A DNA stretch of 23,006 nucleotides from JBEKHI01 sp050012355 (GTDB lineage Bacteria; Actinomycetota; Actinomycetes; Streptosporangiales; Streptosporangiaceae). The notes beneath the pieces were generated by a model. That model ran no database searches and had not been told where the DNA came from. It saw only the letters and a list, made by a program, of their open reading frames with translations. Position numbers and translations under genes: made by a program. Location: NCBI GenBank assembly GCA_050012355.1, contig JBEKHI010000273.1, positions 1 through 23,006 of the forward strand. The letters are read 5' to 3'. Shown one piece after another: positions 1 to 7,272 of the stretch (its first letter is position 1; every line of letters starts with the position of its first letter).

Positions 1-61
1 TGATCACCTCGAACAGAGGGGCGCGGCGGGGACGGCGCAACCGGGTGATACCGCACCAAAT
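1..61. repeat. Right half of a dispersed intergenic repeat (copy A)
   Basis: The first ~60 bases match the right-hand half of two longer elements at 8858-8984 and 18202-18329. Shared landmarks in the same order are TGATCAC at the left, a GC-rich middle, CGCAAC (or CGTAAC), GGGTGATA (or GGGCGATA), then C-rich sequence ending in CAAA. In the other copies TGATCAC lies immediately right of a long hairpin, so the hairpin of this copy should lie just outside the window. No coding signal is visible. Orientation is the same as in the other two copies. Confidence 0.6.
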
Positions 62-199
62 CGCTCGGCCGCGACGACACGCCGAAAACTCACGTTGTTC
101 TGAAACGTTTCCGGAGCGCCTGCGACGGGCCATCGCCGGGGTCGCGAGGAAGGGCGCCCGAGGGATTAATCCCGATATAGCGGACACTCGGTGCGGGGG
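62..199. other. Gene-free spacer downstream of the gamma-glutamyltransferase gene
   Basis: No convincing gene is seen here. The spacer contains the perfect 12-bp palindrome GGGATTAATCCC at 162-173, about 27 bp beyond the stop codon of the minus-strand gene that ends at 200. CCGAG/CTCGG arms flank it, so a weak terminator-like fold is possible, but there is no T-run. Open frames on either strand here have no recognisable domain. Confidence 0.4.
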
Positions 200-2020
200 C
201 TAGCGGCCGACGGCGTAGCCTTGCATGCCGCGCGGGTTGGCCGCGGCGTAGAGCACACCGCCGCGGCGGGCGACGGCGCTGACCCGGCCGAGCGACCACG
301 GCGGCTGCACGGTGACATCGTGTCCCCGGGCACGCAGCGCGGCTACCACGTCCTGACCGCTTCGCTCCTCGATGTCCAGCGCGCGCGGGTAGGACTCCCG
401 CGGATAGAACGAGGACGGCATATGCCGCGAATGGAACGACGGGAAGTCGATCGCTTCTTGAAGGTTCATCCCGAAATGCAGGTGATTCAGGAAGAAAGCG
501 AGCGTCCACTGGTCCTGCTGATCGCCACCGGGCGAACCGAACGCCGCGTACGGCTCACCGTCGCGCAGGGTCAGCGTCGGCGTCAGCGTGGTGCGCGGCC
601 GGCGCCCCGGCGCTAGCGTCGAAGCGAGCCCCGGGGTAAGGGTGAACATCTGCGCCCGGGTCCCCAGGCAGAAGCCAAGCGACGGGATCACCGGCGAAGA
701 TTGCAACCAGCCGCCGCTTGGCGTCGCGGTAACCACATTGCCCCATTTGTCCGCCACGTCGAGGTGGCACGTATCGCCCGCGCGGGCCTGGCCGAGACGT
801 CGCGTCGGCTCGCCGGTCGCCGGATCGAGCGAGACGGCTCTCCCGTCGAGCGGCGCCGCTCCGGACGGGCCCTCGACAGCGAACTCGCCCGTCGCGTAGC
901 CGGGCAACCGTGGCTCGCGCCCGCCCGGGCTGCCGGGCAGCAGGTCGCCAGAGGCGGTCTCGCCGATCAGCTTGCGTCGCTGCGCGTTGTAGTCGTCGGA
1001 TAGCAGCGCCGCCATCGGCACGTCGGTGAAGTCGGGGTCCCCGTACCAGGCCTCCCGGTCCGCGAACGCGAGCTTCGATGCCTCGACCACCAGGTGAATG
1101 AACTCTGTGCTACCGGGCTCCATCACGTCCAGGTCGAACCCGGACAGCAACGCGAGTTGCTGCAGGAACACTGGCCCCTGACCCCACGGACCCGTCTTGC
1201 ACACGGTCAGCCCGCCGTAGTCGTAGGTCAGCGGCGATTCGAGCCGCGGATGCCACGCCGCCATATCGTCAGATGTCAGGAAACCGCGGTGCGGGTCGCC
1301 GGTCACGTCCATCACCGAGGTCCCCGCGAAATCACCGATCGCCTCGGCCACGAAACCCTCGTACCAGGCCCGCCGGGCCGCGTCGATCTGCTCGTCGCGG
1401 TCAGCCGAGGCCGCCTCGGCTTCCGTGAGCACCCGCGCGTAGGTCCGTGCCAGCCCCGGATTGGCGAACAACGACCCCGGCACCGGGACCGACCCATCGG
1501 GCAGGTATACCTCGGCCGACGAGTGCCAGTGCGACTGGAACAGGTCGGCCACGCTCGCGATACCCCAGGAGACGGCGGGGACCAGCGGATATCCGGCCCC
1601 GGCGTACTCGATGGCGTAGCTGAGAACGTCCCGCAGGGGCAGCCGCCCGTATTCGCGAAGCAGCAGCATCCAGGCGCCGAACGCACCCGGCACGCAGGCC
1701 GCGAGCAGTCCGCTACCCGGCACCAGGTCCAGCCCAAGATCGGCGAAAGCGGCCAGCGACGCCCCGGCCGGGGCCACTCCCTGCCCGCACAGCACGAACG
1801 TCTCGCCGCGCCTGGCGTCATAGCCGATAACCGGGACCTCTCCGCCGGGACCGTTCAGGTGCGGCTCGACGACCTGCAGGGTCAGGCCAGTCGCGACCGC
1901 CGCGTCGAACGCGTTGCCGCCCTTTTCCAGGACCGCCATGCCAGCCGCCGAGGCAAGCCAGTGCGTGGACGCCACCATGCCGAAGGTCCCGGCAAGCTCC
2001 GGCCGGGTCGTGAAGGTCAT
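200..2020 (-). CDS. Gamma-glutamyltransferase family protein
   Basis: This is an Ntn-hydrolase of the gamma-glutamyltranspeptidase superfamily, which cleaves or transfers gamma-glutamyl groups after autocatalytic splitting into two subunits. The N-terminus carries the family signature GMVASTHWLAS followed by GGNAFDAAVA and HLNGPGGE. The predicted nucleophile is the Thr in GDTCHLDVADKWGNVV (about residue 417 from the chosen start), in the place of the canonical TTH motif. The GSPGGD loop follows about 80 residues later. About 606 residues is normal for the family. I chose ATG 2020 because homology begins at once (TFTTRPELAGTFGM). In-frame ATGs at 2029 and 2032 and a GTG at 2062 are alternatives, and none has a good ribosome binding site. 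No signal peptide is seen, so a cytoplasmic location is likely, unlike secreted GGTs. It is divergent from the DUF4232 lipoprotein gene. The substrate is unknown. Confidence 0.9.
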   Translation of the reverse strand: MTFTTRPELAGTFGMVASTHWLASAAGMAVLEKGGNAFDAAVATGLTLQVVEPHLNGPGGEVPVIGYDARRGETFVLCGQGVAPAGASLAAFADLGLDLVPGSGLLAACVPGAFGAWMLLLREYGRLPLRDVLSYAIEYAGAGYPLVPAVSWGIASVADLFQSHWHSSAEVYLPDGSVPVPGSLFANPGLARTYARVLTEAEAASADRDEQIDAARRAWYEGFVAEAIGDFAGTSVMDVTGDPHRGFLTSDDMAAWHPRLESPLTYDYGGLTVCKTGPWGQGPVFLQQLALLSGFDLDVMEPGSTEFIHLVVEASKLAFADREAWYGDPDFTDVPMAALLSDDYNAQRRKLIGETASGDLLPGSPGGREPRLPGYATGEFAVEGPSGAAPLDGRAVSLDPATGEPTRRLGQARAGDTCHLDVADKWGNVVTATPSGGWLQSSPVIPSLGFCLGTRAQMFTLTPGLASTLAPGRRPRTTLTPTLTLRDGEPYAAFGSPGGDQQDQWTLAFFLNHLHFGMNLQEAIDFPSFHSRHMPSSFYPRESYPRALDIEERSGQDVVAALRARGHDVTVQPPWSLGRVSAVARRGGVLYAAANPRGMQGYAVGR

Positions 2021-2115
2021 ACCCACCATCATGGGTAAGCGCGCGCCTGACGCAACAACCACCCCACGTCAATTACTCTTCGTAGCGATACGGCTACCCA
2101 TGGGAGGGGTCATCA

Positions 2116-2781
2116 ATGAGAGGCGCGCTACTGATGGCCGCGGCTGGCGGAGCGTTGCTGCTCGCCGGATGCGGTTCCTCTGGCACGCACCAGGCCAGCG
2201 GACAGGCCATGCGCACCCCGGTGACATCGGCGAGCGGCGGCGGAGCCGGCGCGGGCACGGGGACATCGGCGAGTCCGTCGGCGAACTCGTCCGCGACCGG
2301 TAGCAAGGCGGCCGCCAGCCCGTCCGGGACGGCGGCCATGTGCCTGGCGAGCGCACTGACCCTGAACCTCAACGACAGCCAGGGTGGCGGGGCGGCTGGC
2401 AGCACCTATCTCCCGCTGGACTTCACCAACTCCTCGCGTTCGTCGTGCGAGCTGTACGGGTTCCCAGGTGTCTCGTTCGTGACCAGCGCCGGCGCGCAGA
2501 TCGGGGCGCCCGCCAGCCGGGCCACCGAGTACGGCAAGGTCAGGATCACCCTCGCCCCTGGCAAGTCCGCGCACGCGTGGCTGCAGGTCGCCGACGCGCA
2601 GAACTACCCCGATTCCACCTGCCAGCCGGCGACCGCCAGCGCGCTGCGTGTGTACCCGCCGGAAAACACGGCCGCGCGGTATGTGCAGCACTCGTTCGCC
2701 GCCTGCCGGTCGATGTCCGCGCCGATTCTCACTGTCACTCCGTTGCGAGCCGGCCGCGGTACCCAGGGTGCAATCCCATAG
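2116..2781 (+). CDS. DUF4232 domain-containing lipoprotein
   Basis: This is a predicted secreted, lipid-anchored protein of unknown function. Residues 1-19 form a lipoprotein signal peptide with lipobox LLAG-C, so the mature protein begins at Cys19. A Ser/Gly/Ala-rich linker spans about residues 20-72. The DUF4232 domain follows: CLASALTLNLN, then LDFTNSSRSSCELYGFPGVSF, a lysine/alanine-rich strand and a C-terminal Cys pair. The spacing of the cysteines suggests disulfides outside the cell. A strong ribosome binding site (GGGAGGGG) sits 7 bp before ATG 2116. The next gene starts 22 bp downstream, but its own -10-like element suggests separate transcription. The family is typical of actinobacteria; no ligand is known to me. 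Confidence 0.87.
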   Translation: MRGALLMAAAGGALLLAGCGSSGTHQASGQAMRTPVTSASGGGAGAGTGTSASPSANSSATGSKAAASPSGTAAMCLASALTLNLNDSQGGGAAGSTYLPLDFTNSSRSSCELYGFPGVSFVTSAGAQIGAPASRATEYGKVRITLAPGKSAHAWLQVADAQNYPDSTCQPATASALRVYPPENTAARYVQHSFAACRSMSAPILTVTPLRAGRGTQGAIP

Positions 2782-2803
2782 GAAACCGGTAACGTCTGAC
2801 AGC

Positions 2804-4311
2804 ATGAGTGACCTGAACGAGCGGATCCGCGCCGTTTGTAACCTGAACGTCGCGGAGATGCGTGAGTACGGCGGGCGGCATGAGTACGACGGGACTCCGC
2901 AGGACCTGTCCCCCGCAGGAGTCCGTACGGGACTCGCCGCGCTAGCCGCGGCCCAAGAGACCGGAACGCCGCTAGCCGATTCGTACGACGAGGCGCAGCT
3001 ACGGACGTTCGAGGACGCGCAGCTGGTCATCTTCGGCGAGCTGGAGTTCCACCGGCGCAACCCGGTGCTGCACCTGTCCGAGATGGATCTGTCCGGTTAC
3101 GACAAGGACTACGCCCCGGCCGCCGAGCGAGCCGCGGCCCGGAGCAGGCACCTAGCCGCCTGGCCACGGCTGGCCGAGGCGGCGATCGAGGCGCTGGACC
3201 GGGTCCCGCCGGGGGGTCGTCCCCCCGGGCAGGCACAGTGGCCGACGCCGATCCAGCGGCGCGCGAAGCGGCCCTCGCCGCCCATGCCAGGCTTGTCGCG
3301 CACATCGAGCACGCCGCGGCCGAGGGCGACCCCGATCCCGCGCTTGGCGGCCCCGCGCTCGCCCGGCTGATGTCCGCGATCGAGGGGACGCCGGTAGACC
3401 TCGGTGTGCTAGCCGGGCATGCAGACGCGGAACGCAACCGGCTGCTCGGCCTGCTCGCCGAGTCCTGCGCGAAGATCGACCCGTCGCGTCCGGCTCTGGA
3501 GGTATCCCGCGAGCTGGTACAGGACCATCCGGACAACGCTGGGGTACTTGAGGCGGCCAGGTACTGGACCGAGCGGGTTATCGAGTTCACTCGTGAGAAG
3601 GACCTGGTCCCCTACCACGACGGCGTGTGCCTGGTCGGGCCCGCGCCCGAGTCGCGGCGCTGGGCGGTGGCGATGATCTCGCCGGTGGCGCCCGGTGAGC
3701 CTGACGGGCCGTCGTGGTATCACATCACCCCGGCCGATGACTCCTGGCCAGAGCAGGAGCAGGAAGAGTGGCTGGAGATGTTCAGCGCCACCACGTTGCC
3801 CGGCATCACCGTGCACGAGGTAGCGCCGGGGCACTTCTCGCACGGACTGGCGATCCGCAAGGCCCCGACCGACGTCCGCCGGATCTTGCCGTCGCCCGCG
3901 TTTGTCGAGGGCTGGGCGCACTACGCCGAGGAACTGGCCGTGGAAGAGGGCTTCGAATCAGCTGACCCGAGGTTCGAGATCGGGATCTGGCTGGAGGCAC
4001 TGGTCCGGGTCACCCGGCTGGCCTGCGCGATCGGCGTGCACTCCGCGGGGATGAGCGTCGAGGAAGCCGCCCGGCGGTTCGAGGCCGACACCCACCTGTC
4101 CGGTCCCGCCGCGCTGTCGGAGGCCAGGCGCGCGACGTTCGACCCCGACTACGGGCGTTACACGTGGGGCAAGCTGGAGATCATGCGGCTGCGCGAGCAG
4201 GCCCGCAAGGAGTGGGGCGCCGGATTCTCACTGCGCCGGTTCCACGCGGCGCTCTTCGAGCTCGGCTCTCCAGTGCTGGGTCTCCTCGGGACGGCAATCG
4301 AGCGGGGGTAG
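2804..4311 (+). pseudogene. DUF885 family metallo-hydrolase, frameshifted
   Basis: Two overlapping open frames together make one DUF885 protein. The N-terminal part (ATG 2804, MSDLNERIRAVC, then HEYDGTPQDLSPAGVRTGL) runs in one frame and loses homology near 3210. The C-terminal part continues in the -1 frame (open as a separate ORF 3238-4311). It contains the family's HExxPGH-type motif HEVAPGHFSH and the later EGWAHYAEEL with the third acidic ligand, so the catalytic half is intact. The break falls on a hairpin of six G and six C (3209-3228). A single missing G or C would restore the frame. A -1 slip on G GGG GGT would do the same. Roughly ten residues expected between ALDRVP and ADADP also appear to be missing. 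A TAACGT hexamer 8 nt before ATG 2804 suggests a leaderless start. Whether this is a true pseudogene, a sequencing error or recoding cannot be told from the sequence alone. Confidence 0.8.
3209..3228 (+). other. G6/C6 hairpin at the DUF885 frame break
   Basis: CCGGGGGG, a TCGT loop and CCCCCCGG form a perfect 8-bp stem. It sits exactly where the reading frame moves from one DUF885 half to the other. In the upstream frame the G-run reads G GGG GGT, which fits the X XXY YYZ pattern of a -1 slippery heptamer. It is equally a classic spot for homopolymer length errors. Confidence 0.6.
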
Positions 4312-4321
4312 CCTGGTTGCC

Positions 4322-4792
4322 ATGCGTTGGGTCAAGATAGCGGCGGGCTGCGCGCTCGCGGTGCTGGCGATCACAGGTTGTTCCGCGGCGAGCGCGAGCT
4401 CGGCGGCCCCGTCAATCGCCATCCCCAGCGCGTACATCAACCTGCCCTCGGGCGACACGACGTACGGGTACCTGGACATCAGGGACAACGGCGCCGCCGA
4501 TGAGCTGGTGTCGGTGACCACCAGCGTGGGCGGCAAGGTCACCTTCGTCGCCCCGGAGCAGCGGGACGTCCAGCCGGTCGTCATGCACACGGTCACCGAG
4601 ATCCCGATCGCCGCCGACGCGATGACCCAGCTGGTGCCGAACAACTACCACCTGGTGATAACCGGGGCCGGCCACATGACCGCTGGAAAAGACATCACGC
4701 TGACGCTAACGTTCGCCCGCGGCGGCAAGGTAACGATCCTTGCCCTGGTAACCAACCCGGAAACCGGCGGCAGCGGCTACTTCCTCAACTGA
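4322..4792 (+). CDS. PCu(A)C-like lipoprotein with incomplete copper ligands
   Basis: This is a predicted lipoprotein with signal peptide residues 1-19 and lipobox AITG-C20. The mature domain resembles the periplasmic/extracytoplasmic copper chaperone PCu(A)C: TTYGYLDIRDNGAADELVSV, then TVTEIPIAADAM, then VPNNYHLVITG and ITLTLTFARGGKV at the end. In the family, copper is held by an H(M)X10MX21HXM motif. Here one His (H110) is kept, but the HxM partner is Val and the first His position appears to be Val, so copper binding may be weak or lost. The length (156 aa) is normal. It starts 10 bp after the DUF885 stop. A TAGCCT hexamer overlapping that stop lies 7 nt before the ATG, so the gene may have its own leaderless promoter. 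Confidence 0.72.
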   Translation: MRWVKIAAGCALAVLAITGCSAASASSAAPSIAIPSAYINLPSGDTTYGYLDIRDNGAADELVSVTTSVGGKVTFVAPEQRDVQPVVMHTVTEIPIAADAMTQLVPNNYHLVITGAGHMTAGKDITLTLTFARGGKVTILALVTNPETGGSGYFLN

Positions 4793-4807
4793 CGCCCGTC
4801 CCGCCTA

Positions 4808-4861
4808 GGCATCGATGTCACATTGACGCCCATAGAAGGGCAGCGATGAGTCATCGATGCC
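4808..4861. terminator. Imperfect stem-loop, likely terminator, related to 15058-15105
   Basis: Ten perfectly paired bases close the structure (GGCATCGATG at 4808-4817 with CATCGATGCC at 4852-4861). Inner GCC/GGC pairing brackets a loop containing CATAGAAG. It begins 15 bp after the stop of the PCuAC-like gene, the usual place for an intrinsic terminator, although there is no U-run. The segment ATCGATGTCACATTGAC (4811-4827) is identical at 15 of 17 positions to one arm of the stem-loop at 15058-15105, and both loops contain ATAGA. Confidence 0.55.
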
Positions 4862-4904
4862 CCTCGTGGGCTTGCGCGCGGCCGCCCGCCCGGTCACGGG
4901 GCGT

Positions 4905-4910
4905 TAGACT
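4905..4910 (+). promoter_or_regulatory. -10-like hexamer for a leaderless transcript
   Basis: TAGACT ends 6 nt before the GTG at 4917, and no ribosome binding site is present between them. Transcription would therefore begin at or next to the start codon. No convincing -35 element is seen at 16-19 bp. Confidence 0.4.
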
Positions 4911-4916
4911 CCGTGT

Positions 4917-6161
4917 GTGGATCGTGACGTCGTGGTGCAGAGCCGGAGTCAGCTGTGGTTCTTGTTGGCGGAGGCGGCGCAGCTTGAGCACATGATCATG
5001 TGCCAGTACCTGTTCGCCGGGTTCTCGATCCGGGATGCCTGGGAGTTCACCGGCGATCAGGCCGACGCCGTCAAACGGTGGCGGGCAGAACTGGCTGACA
5101 TCGCTGTCCAGGAGATGCTGCACCTCGCGCTGGTGGCGAACCTGATGTCGGCCACCGGCGCGGCCCCGACCTTCACCCGGCCGAACTTCCCGCACACCTC
5201 GGGGTATTTTCCCGGCTGCTTTCAGTTCCGGCTGCTGCCGTTCGGGGAGCAGGCCGTCACCCACTTCCTGTACCAGGAGCGACCGGAGGGCCTTGACCTG
5301 GCGGACGCGGATGTCTGCGCCCATCCGGCTGTCCCGGTACCCGAGCCGGTCAGCGAGATTGAAGAGTTTCCGCGGCCGCAGGAGTTCAATACCATCGGGC
5401 AGCTGTACCGCGGCATCGAACTGGGCCTTGACCGGCTAACCGGTGTGCTCGGCGAGTCCGAGCTTTTCTGCGGCTCACCGCGCGCACAGATCACCCCCGA
5501 GCTGCTGAACTGGCCGCAGGTCATCCCGGTCACCGGTCTCGCGTCGGCGCGGCAGGCGGTCGACGAGATCATCGAGCAGGGCGAGGGCGCGCGCGGTGAC
5601 TGGCGAGAGGCGCACTACGGACGGTTCCTGCGGATGCACGACGAGCTCATCGCGCTGCGCAGCGCGGATCCGGGATTCCAGCCCGCCCGGCCGGTGCTCG
5701 CGGTATACGAGCGGCAGCCCTATGACGTGCGGCAACCGCAGCCGATCGTTACCGACCCGCGGGCCCGTGAGACGGCCGAGCTGTGCAACCTCGGGTATGC
5801 CGCGCTTGAGCACCTGCTCACCAGGTTCTTCACCCATACCAACGAGACCGACGAACAGCTCGCCGTGCTCGCGACCACCGCCTTCTCCCTGATGAGCGAT
5901 GTCATCGACCCGATCGGCCGGGCGCTCACCTCGATCCCCGCTGGGCCGGGCTATCCGGGTCAGACCGCGGGACCCGCGTTCGAGATGTACTACCCGATGC
6001 GGCCGGGCTCGCCCTGGCGGCACGCCGCTTGGACCGTGCTGCGTGAGCGGATCGCGCACCTGCGGGACCGGTGCCAGCAGAACCGCCCGGGCCTGGACGC
6101 GATCGCGACCGCTGGGGAACGGCTAGCCGAGACGACCAGTAAGCTCGCGGCGCACAGCTGA
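4917..6161 (+). CDS. VioB-type ferritin-like domain protein
   Basis: This 414-residue protein belongs to the ferritin-like group related to the N-terminal part of VioB/RebD-type iminophenyl-pyruvate dimer synthases. Helix 1 has ExxxxxCQYLFAGFSI (E24 a likely metal ligand). Helix 2 contains EMLHLALVANLMSATG with an ExxH pair (E66, H69). A proline-rich middle follows, then a second helical part with ALEHLLTRFF and a helical C-terminus. The full bisindole synthases are much longer, so this is a stand-alone ferritin-like unit; a carboxylate-bridged metal site is inferred and the reaction is unknown. No violacein or rebeccamycin genes are nearby. The GTG start was chosen because homology starts within ten residues and TAGACT lies just upstream. 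The last 172 bp overlap the antisense regulator gene. Confidence 0.8.
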   Translation: MDRDVVVQSRSQLWFLLAEAAQLEHMIMCQYLFAGFSIRDAWEFTGDQADAVKRWRAELADIAVQEMLHLALVANLMSATGAAPTFTRPNFPHTSGYFPGCFQFRLLPFGEQAVTHFLYQERPEGLDLADADVCAHPAVPVPEPVSEIEEFPRPQEFNTIGQLYRGIELGLDRLTGVLGESELFCGSPRAQITPELLNWPQVIPVTGLASARQAVDEIIEQGEGARGDWREAHYGRFLRMHDELIALRSADPGFQPARPVLAVYERQPYDVRQPQPIVTDPRARETAELCNLGYAALEHLLTRFFTHTNETDEQLAVLATTAFSLMSDVIDPIGRALTSIPAGPGYPGQTAGPAFEMYYPMRPGSPWRHAAWTVLRERIAHLRDRCQQNRPGLDAIATAGERLAETTSKLAAHS

Positions 6162-7003
6162 CGGATCGCGTCCCTGGTGGCGTCGTCCTTCGGGGTGTAG
6201 ACGCCTACGCGCAGGTCGCCGTGGCCGGCCGCGACGAGCTCGGTCCAGCCGAACGTCAGCTCCCCCGCCTTCGGGTGCAGGAAGATCCGGGTACGCGGCT
6301 CAGGCTCGGCCACCTCGTGCCGCTCCCATAGCTCGGTGAACTCCGGGGACAACCGGCTCAGCCTGGCGATGTCCTCTTCCCACTCCGGATCGCCGATGTG
6401 CGCACCGTAACCGGCGCGCAGCCGAGCGACCTGGTAGCGGACCTCGGTGTCGTAGTTGAGGAACTTATCCCTGGCGGCCGGCTCGGTGATCACGCACCAC
6501 AGCAGGTTGCGGTGTACGCACGGCATCGCGTGCCAGTCGCGGAACACCTCGCGGTGCCCGTCATTGGACTCGTAGATGTCCAGCCTGCCGTTCATCACCA
6601 CGGCGGGATTCGGGCTCAGCGACCTGATCAGCTGCCGCAGTTCATCGGGGACGGCCTCGGCCGAGACACCGGTACGCGACGGGGTCGCCTCGGCCAGCCG
6701 GTACAGGTGCCAGCGCTCGGCGGCATCTAGCCGCAGCGTCCTGGCCACCGCGTCGAGCACCTGGGTGCTCGCGTTGATGCTGCGGCCCTGCTCCAGCCAG
6801 GTGTACCAGGTAACCCCGACCCCGGCGAGCAGCGCGACTTCCTCCCGCCGCAGCCCTGGCGTACGCCGCCGGGCCCCGGCGGGCATGCCGAAATCCTCGG
6901 GCGACAGCTTCGCCCGCCGTGTCTTGAGGAACTTGCCCAGTTCCTCCCGGCGACGCTCGGCGACTTGTGGTGCTCGGGTGCCTGGTGCCTCGTAGGTGAC
7001 CAA
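5990..7003 (-). CDS. MmyB-like helix-turn-helix transcriptional regulator with extended C-terminus
   Basis: An XRE-type HTH occupies about residues 20-92 (RRAKLSPEDFG, TPGLRREEVALLAGV, WYTWLEQGRSI), followed by the MmyB-like ligand-binding domain (NPAVVMNGRLDI, RNLLWCVI, FGWTELVAAGHGDLRVGVYTPKDDATRDAIRQL). TTG 7003 is preferred because AGGGGAAG sits just upstream; an in-frame ATG at 7057 has no ribosome binding site and lies next to the tandem repeats. Relatives end soon after the last motif (about 6146). Here about 51 further residues, rich in Arg and Ser, are read antisense through the 3' end of the ferritin-like gene. The natural stop appears to be lost. Such regulators often sit divergent from MFS pumps, as here, and probably control the pump. 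Its dyad is not identified. Confidence 0.8.
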   Translation of the reverse strand: MVTYEAPGTRAPQVAERRREELGKFLKTRRAKLSPEDFGMPAGARRRTPGLRREEVALLAGVGVTWYTWLEQGRSINASTQVLDAVARTLRLDAAERWHLYRLAEATPSRTGVSAEAVPDELRQLIRSLSPNPAVVMNGRLDIYESNDGHREVFRDWHAMPCVHRNLLWCVITEPAARDKFLNYDTEVRYQVARLRAGYGAHIGDPEWEEDIARLSRLSPEFTELWERHEVAEPEPRTRIFLHPKAGELTFGWTELVAAGHGDLRVGVYTPKDDATRDAIRQLCAASLLVVSASRSPAVAIASRPGRFCWHRSRRCAIRSRSTVQAACRQGEPGRIG

Positions 7004-7020
7004 GGGACTTCCCCTCGTGG

Positions 7021-7050
7021 TGTCGACAGGATCTAACTTAATGGGCTCCA
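7021..7050 (-). promoter_or_regulatory. Probable promoter/operator region of the MmyB-like regulator
   Basis: On the minus strand this AT-richer patch reads ATTAAGTTAGATCC followed by the palindrome TGTCGACA (7021-7028). TTAGAT or TAAGTT could serve as the -10. It lies between the tandem repeats and the ribosome binding site of the regulator, so an autoregulatory site is plausible. No -35 is clear. Confidence 0.35.
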
Positions 7051-7060
7051 CTGACATTCC

Positions 7061-7199
7061 GGGGGTCTGGGGGTCGCTCCCCAGGGAAACAGAGCGGGGG
7101 TCTGGGGGTCGCTCCCCAGAAAAACAGAGCGGGGGTCTGGGGGCCGCTCCCCAGAAAAACAGAGCGGGGGTCTGGGGGCCGTCTCGCGGAAAACAGAGC
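7061..7199. repeat. Four tandem copies of a 35-bp hairpin repeat
   Basis: Unit starts are at 7061, 7096, 7131 and 7166. Units 1-3 are 35 bp and differ at a few bases; unit 4 is 34 bp and degenerate after GGGGGTCTGGGGGCC. Each of the first three carries TCTGGGG and CCCCAGA arms separated by a short GTCGC- or GCCGC-like loop, so each can form a small hairpin. The array lies between two divergent starts (7003 and 7273) and may contain or modulate their promoters. The unit resembles GGGGTCTGGGGG-type intergenic repeats that I recall from actinobacteria; I cannot verify that here. There are no unique spacers, so it is not a CRISPR. Confidence 0.9.
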
Positions 7200-7272
7200 C
7201 GAGCCAGGTACTGGAGATACCAGCATCGGCACGCTCTCACCTGTTTCCGGCGCCCGCTCGCAGCATGGATCC

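Noticed and set aside
1094..2038. A 314-codon plus-strand frame inside the gamma-glutamyltransferase gene
   Set aside because: It is the antisense shadow of a gene with clear homology and has no domain of its own.
7061..7199. CRISPR-like array
   Set aside because: The units are head-to-tail with no unique spacers, and no cas genes are nearby.
7004..7240. N-terminal extension of the MmyB-like regulator through the tandem repeats
   Set aside because: The extension is a translation of the repeat units (recurring DPR/PQTP segments). A ribosome binding site supports TTG 7003 instead.
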